This document shows, in pieces, positions 59,586 to 64,000 of a stretch of 64,000 nt of DNA. Source of the stretch: Musa acuminata AAA Group (lineage: Eukaryota; Streptophyta; Magnoliopsida; Zingiberales; Musaceae). Within the stretch, counting starts at the first letter, position 1, and every line of letters begins with the position of its first letter. Position numbers and translations under genes: made by a program. The stretch lies in assembly GCF_036884655.1 (NCBI RefSeq), contig NC_088342.1, positions 36,697,001-36,761,000 of the forward strand. Reading direction: 5' to 3'. A model generated the notes under the pieces. It was not told the origin of the DNA and searched no databases. It worked only from the letters and a program-made list of their open reading frames with translations.

Positions 59586-61560
59586 TTTTTTTTTCTTTTT
59601 CCAAGAAAAAAATTTGTATTACTTAAGGAAACGAGTACAATCAATAATTAGCACTCAAAAAGTAACAACAGATATTCATGATCTTTTTAATCTTTAATAG
59701 ATATAACAAAATCAACCAATCACTATACGTATCCATTTCATTTCCTAAAGATATGAATAATATTATAATTCGGAAAGGACCTAATATAATTTTGATATTT
59801 CTGACCATACCAATCATGTTCCAAGGTGGGATGGATTCATTGTCGAGGATTTGCATAACCTCAAACCAATTTGTTTCAACGTCAATGGCTTGCACCCCTT
59901 TCTCTGTGGGATGGATTCATTGTCGAGGATTTGCATAACCTCAAACCAGTTTGTTTCAACGTCAATGGCTTGCTCCCCTTCCTTGACAGCTAACTGCAAC
60001 CCTTCAAGCACAACAAGCATTTCCACGTAGAGGTAAGTCCTTCAAGCACAACTAGCATTTCCCTAAAAGTCAAAATCTTTATAAAAAAAGTCATGCACAT
60101 TCAATTTAAACCAACCCATTATTGGTCGATTCCATAATATAACAATGTGAGCAGGAGGAACGACAGTGGCCTAAGGAGGAATCTGGATAGGATCAACAAC
60201 GAAGAATGTCACCACCCTATAGAAAATTTCATTAGAGACAACCTTCTCCTGTTAAATAAGGTATCATTCTGAGTCTTCCAAATTAACCAAAAGGTATATG
60301 CAATAATTGCTCTAATGGTTATAAACAAGAATGTTTACCTATATTTTATCCTTCCGTAAGCCAAGCATCAGTGTATCGTTGACCATAGAACCAAAATGAG
60401 ATATCCAGCTTATATTTGAGGATTAAATATATAGAATAGATAAATTGGTAGCCAAGAAATAAGCGAGATAAATCATCAGTGTGACCATCATAAAATAGTC
60501 AGAGTTTCACATCCATAAAACCAAGGTGAGCAAAATACTAAGAAGTCAATAACTGCCATGAAGCAACTTTCAACAAAAACAAACAGAATAAGGAATGACC
60601 AATATTTTCCATAAGCTAAGGTCAAAACATTGTAAATGACCAACAGTATACTAGAGGTTAAAAAGCATATATATGCCTAGTTGATGATTGTCCTTTTACA
60701 TCAGAGATGCAAACCCATTTGTCATCCTCAAGTACATCCAATAAATCAACCCTCAAAATCATATAAGCAATCATTGGAACAAAAAGCTAATGTAGTTTAG
60801 AAGAATCCCACTTTTGATCAGAAATCAAGCTTGAAACTATAGAAAACTCATTCACACACTCTATATTAACGAAAGTGGGTTCGAAAGACAATGACATATC
60901 AAAAATCTAATTACGATAGAAAATATTGATAGAAAAACCATCACTCATAAGGAAGAAAAAAATCGAAATGAAGCTTATGCATTCCCCGCAAAAATAATGT
61001 CTATGACCCACTACCATTAAAAGTATGGCTAATCTGCCAAGAAGACACGTAACCATATTTAGCATACACCACTTGACACCAAATACTATAGAGTAGCTGT
61101 GGATACTTGTAGCCTGCAAAATAGTAGTCATCAAAGCAAGATTTTAAATATCAAGGTTATCCTTCTCCTTTCGAGCAGTGAAAGTGTCCCATGAAAGAAG
61201 ATATAACCATGGTTATTATGGCCTTCGTGTCATAAGAAATGCCTAGATAATTTATTAATACATTTCAGAACAGATTTAGACATCCAAGAAATTGCTACCA
61301 TATGAACCGGGGAAGTCACAAAAACAGATTTAATGAGGATAACCAGACTAGCTTGACATAGAAAATTTGCTTATCAATACTCAGCCCTTGTTGAATTATT
61401 TGAATTCGAGAATCCAAAACATAAATCAGAAAATGACGGGGAGATATCATAGTACTATGATATTTTAAAGAAAAGCTACCCTCTTTAATATATAAAATAC
61501 TACAAAGAGAAATCATAGTTTATCGATTAGTATGTATTACATGAAAAGAAAATTTTAATT
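59586..61560 (-). pseudogene. L1-type LINE 3' part, decayed
   Basis: Minus-strand pieces, from high to low coordinates, are the RT C-terminal block (61280-61120, SRHFLWHEGHNNHG-like before a FHWDTFTARKEKDNL-like stretch), a zinc-binding RVT region (about 60900-60250, including a WLIWKTQND-like end) and an RNase H-like end (59650-60026, MEMLVVLEGLQLAVKEG, DVETNWFEVMQILDNES). The last bases before 59586 on the minus strand are A-rich (GGAAAAAGAAAAAAAAACC), consistent with a 3' poly(A) tail. Stops are frequent. The 5' part is lacking; a SIRE-like LTR lies beyond 61700. Confidence 0.7.
59826..59985 (-). repeat. 80-bp tandem duplication in the LINE RNase H
   Basis: GTGGGATGGATTCATTGTCG begins at 59826 and again at 59906, the two 80-bp copies being almost identical. 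On the minus strand this repeats the DVETNWFEVMQILDNES block. As 80 is not a multiple of three, it causes a frameshift. Confidence 0.85.
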
Positions 61561-61699
61561 TTTTTATTCTCTGATTAATAAGAGTCTCGTTCATTTAAAA
61601 ACTATTAACATATTTGTAAGACTTTTTATTAGCCTTGAAACATAGAAATATATCATGTAAGTGGGTTTGTATTTGTGCTTGAAATCAAAAGGGGTAAGC

Positions 61700-63149
61700 T
61701 GTTAGGATCAAGAGCGGCACTAAGAGGGGGAATGAATTAGTGCAGTAGAAAACTTTCCGAATTCGAAAGATATTATTTCGATTAAAATCGATTCCGACGA
61801 AAATAGTTTTGATTTAATCCGTTTCGGAGAGAATTTGAACTTGAAAGCTTTTCGTAAAAGTGTAAGAGAATATTAAAGAGATTTACAGTAATATAAATTG
61901 CATAAATGAAAAGCGTCGATTTTGTAAAATTTTCGTACGATTAAAAGTGATCTCATGAGGTATTTACTTGAAAGCATATGTAAGACATAGGCATAGTAAA
62001 AGCACAGTAAGGAGAAGAGACAATTTGCTATAAAAGTAAATTGCTCAAAGTAAATGCAAACCAAGTTTTAGAGTGGTTCGGTTAATGTGACCTACATTCA
62101 CTTTCGGATTTCTCCTCCGACGAGGTCACTGGCATCCACTAAAACCTTCCTTCAATAGGTGAAGACCAATCACCTCTTACAGCACTTTCTCATTTTCACG
62201 GGTTTAGGGGAGAACCCTTACAAGTCTCACTCCTCTCTTGAATGATCTCAAAACTTAGAAAGGGAGGAGGAGAACTCTAGCACTTGTTTATAATACTTTT
62301 ACACCCCAATAACTCAAGATTATCTCAATGTTTTTATGCAGAAAATGGAGCTAAAAAGTATCTAATCTCGGATTTTCGGGGTCCTAATGGTATCACCGCC
62401 ATTACTGGGCGGTACCACCGCTTGACAACTAATATTGGGCAGTACTACCGCTCAATCTAGGTGGTACCATTGCCTGATAGAGCTCGGAGATCGAGTTCTG
62501 GCGATACCACTGCTTGACAGGGGCGGTACCACCGTTGGCAGCAATAACTACTGGCGGTACCACCTCCTAGTATGGACGATACCACCGCCCAAACCACTTG
62601 GGAGATTGGGTCTTCTGGGCGGTGCCACCGTCGACCATGTTTTCAAGGGCTGATTAGGCTATTCAATCCGACCCAAATCAGCCATATTAAGAACCTAGTT
62701 GGCCCATAATTAAGTTAGTAGGATTACCTCTCAATCCTAACTTAATTTACACTCTAACTATGATAATTAAGACATGATCACAGCTCTTCTTGTTTCGGTG
62801 CGTCAATTGCTCTTCCAACGAGCTTCTAACGTACTTTCGATGATCTCTCGGCAATGCTCCAACGGACTCCCGGCAAGCTCTTGGACTTTACGATGATCTT
62901 CTTAGCAAGTTCCGATAAGCTTCTTTGGCAAGCTCCTAGACTTCTCGGTTGGTTCCGGTAGAACTTTCGATGAACGTCCGAACTTCCGACGAACTCTCGA
63001 ACTCCCAACGTGATCTCGATTTTGACTCCGGCACAACACCTGCTATATGTCTTACTGCTATCGTTGTTAATCTTGCACACTTTTCTCAACATATGGATTA
63101 GATCAAACAAATTACAATTGACTTCATCATCAAAATTCGAGATTCAATA
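61700..63149 (-). mobile_element. 3' LTR of a SIRE-like Copia (copy D)
   Basis: The minus strand starts TATTGAATCTCG at 63149 and ends GATCCTAACA at 61700 (1,450 bp). It is preceded on that strand by a polypurine tract (AAAAAGGGGGAGAT, 63163-63150), and no primer site follows it, so it is a 3' LTR. Hairpin words lie at 62380-62635. Confidence 0.8.
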
Positions 63150-63803
63150 ATCTCCCCCTTTTTGATGATGACAATCAATTGATGACGGAGTTAACCTTAA
63201 TTCCCCCTATTTATATGTCATACTTGAGAAAAGACACTCTTGAATTCAAAGCTTTTGAATTCAAGTATCAAACTTATAAGTTAGATTCATTTAAACTTAT
63301 CAACATGCACATCATGATTACTATCATGATCTAACATTCTCAAAATAATGTCAAGGCATGACATCCATTTTCAAGTATGATATTTCAAATATAAAAGATG
63401 ACAAAGATAGCAATTCATCATTCTTTGGCAAGATATTAATTGTAAAATAGCAAATTAAGCTCTAGATATCTTATCATAATGAAGAAAATTTATCAAGCAG
63501 ACATTTCAAGTATATATGATGAAATATATTGCATACATTTGTCATCAATTTATCATATTTTGATATTATTTCTCTCCCTTTATTATCAACAGAAAGGAGA
63601 ACGATTCAATAATGCAAGTATGGTAAAAATTCATGCCACATTTTAATTTATATACCAATCATATTTCAAGTATTCACGATATGGTATCATTCAAAAGTTC
63701 TCATATTAAAAGTTATAAATATTAAAGAGATAACTTCCTTCAACTTCTCCCCCTCCTTTTTTTTTTTTCTTCAAAACTTGGCATGAAAAAGGAAAGTAAG
63801 GAG
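63150..63803 (-). mobile_element. Non-coding interior next to copy D
   Basis: AT-rich sequence upstream of the polypurine tract on the minus strand, without coding potential. A second purine run (AAAAAAAAAAGGAGGGGGAG on the minus strand) is at about 63745-63770. It is cut at 63803 by a plus-strand LTR. Confidence 0.5.
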
Positions 63804-64000
63804 TGTTGAATCTCGTATTTTGATGATGAAACCACTTGATATATGTTTATGATTTAATCTGTGTTTTGAGTGATGCAGGATGCTTCGATCAGGATAAGAC
63901 AATTAAAGCAGGAAAAATCATGTTGTGCTAGAGGAACATGTCAGAAGATTGGACGTCGGGCCGGTGGATCGGTTGACGTATCGACAGAAGGCTTCTGGCC
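63804..64000 (+). mobile_element. Start of a plus-strand SIRE-like LTR (copy E, incomplete)
   Basis: Opens TGTTGAATCTCGTATTTTGA and matches the reverse complement of 4574-4770 in copy A nearly throughout, so copy E is close to copy A and probably young. The element continues beyond the window. If it is an insertion, its left target duplication would be AGGAG (63799-63803). Confidence 0.85.

Overview
This is a plant nuclear window: a TE-rich intergenic stretch with two host genes. The evidence is the spliced gene with GT-AG introns, the Ty1/Copia, Ty3/Gypsy, L1-type LINE and Mutator-like elements, and tRNA-Met primer binding sites of the plant LTR-retrotransposon form. A monocot, perhaps of the banana/ginger order, is my guess from the look of the SIRE-like Copia LTRs and GGCGGTACCACCGCC repeats; nothing here proves it. 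No tRNA, rRNA, CRISPR or bacterial-type operon was seen.

Layout. 1-4770: gag-only SIRE-like Copia element (minus) with its 5' LTR. 4771-14982: decayed SIRE-like Copia (minus), whose 5' LTR is split by a complete 4.56-kb non-autonomous LTR element (9646-14205). 14983-17677: a gene island with one small intact single-exon gene (16826-17272, basic 148-aa protein of unknown function). 17678-21390: decayed Copia (minus). 21487-24030: purine-rich repeat tract split by a solo LTR. 24040-27594: Ty3/Gypsy chromovirus-like remnant, fused at about 27595 to the 3' end of another Copia (plus), whose LTR meets an inverted LTR of a second copy tail-to-tail at 29926/29927. That second copy (minus, to 34389) has a solo LTR with a perfect CTTTT duplication in its gag. 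36705-59386: a NUFIP-type gene (minus). 59586-63149: LINE remnant and another LTR. The window ends in the start of a plus-strand LTR of the same family.

The main host gene is a nuclear FMR1-interacting-protein-like (NUFIP) snoRNP-assembly factor. I reconstruct nine coding exons giving 593 residues with all phases compatible, including one GC-AG intron and one possible 18-nt microexon. Two introns (13.1 and 6.6 kb) make up about 87% of the coding span. They hold an old pararetrovirus-like (Caulimoviridae) remnant, two copies of a Mutator-like element in opposite orientations, a Gypsy integrase remnant, and a Ty3/Gypsy chromovirus with both LTRs and an integrase chromodomain.

The most interesting relation is between the 4.56-kb non-coding LTR element at 9646-14205 and the chromovirus at 50451-56805. 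They share the LTR end, the primer-site context, the polypurine tract and a 4-bp target duplication, as expected of a non-autonomous element mobilised by an autonomous chromovirus.
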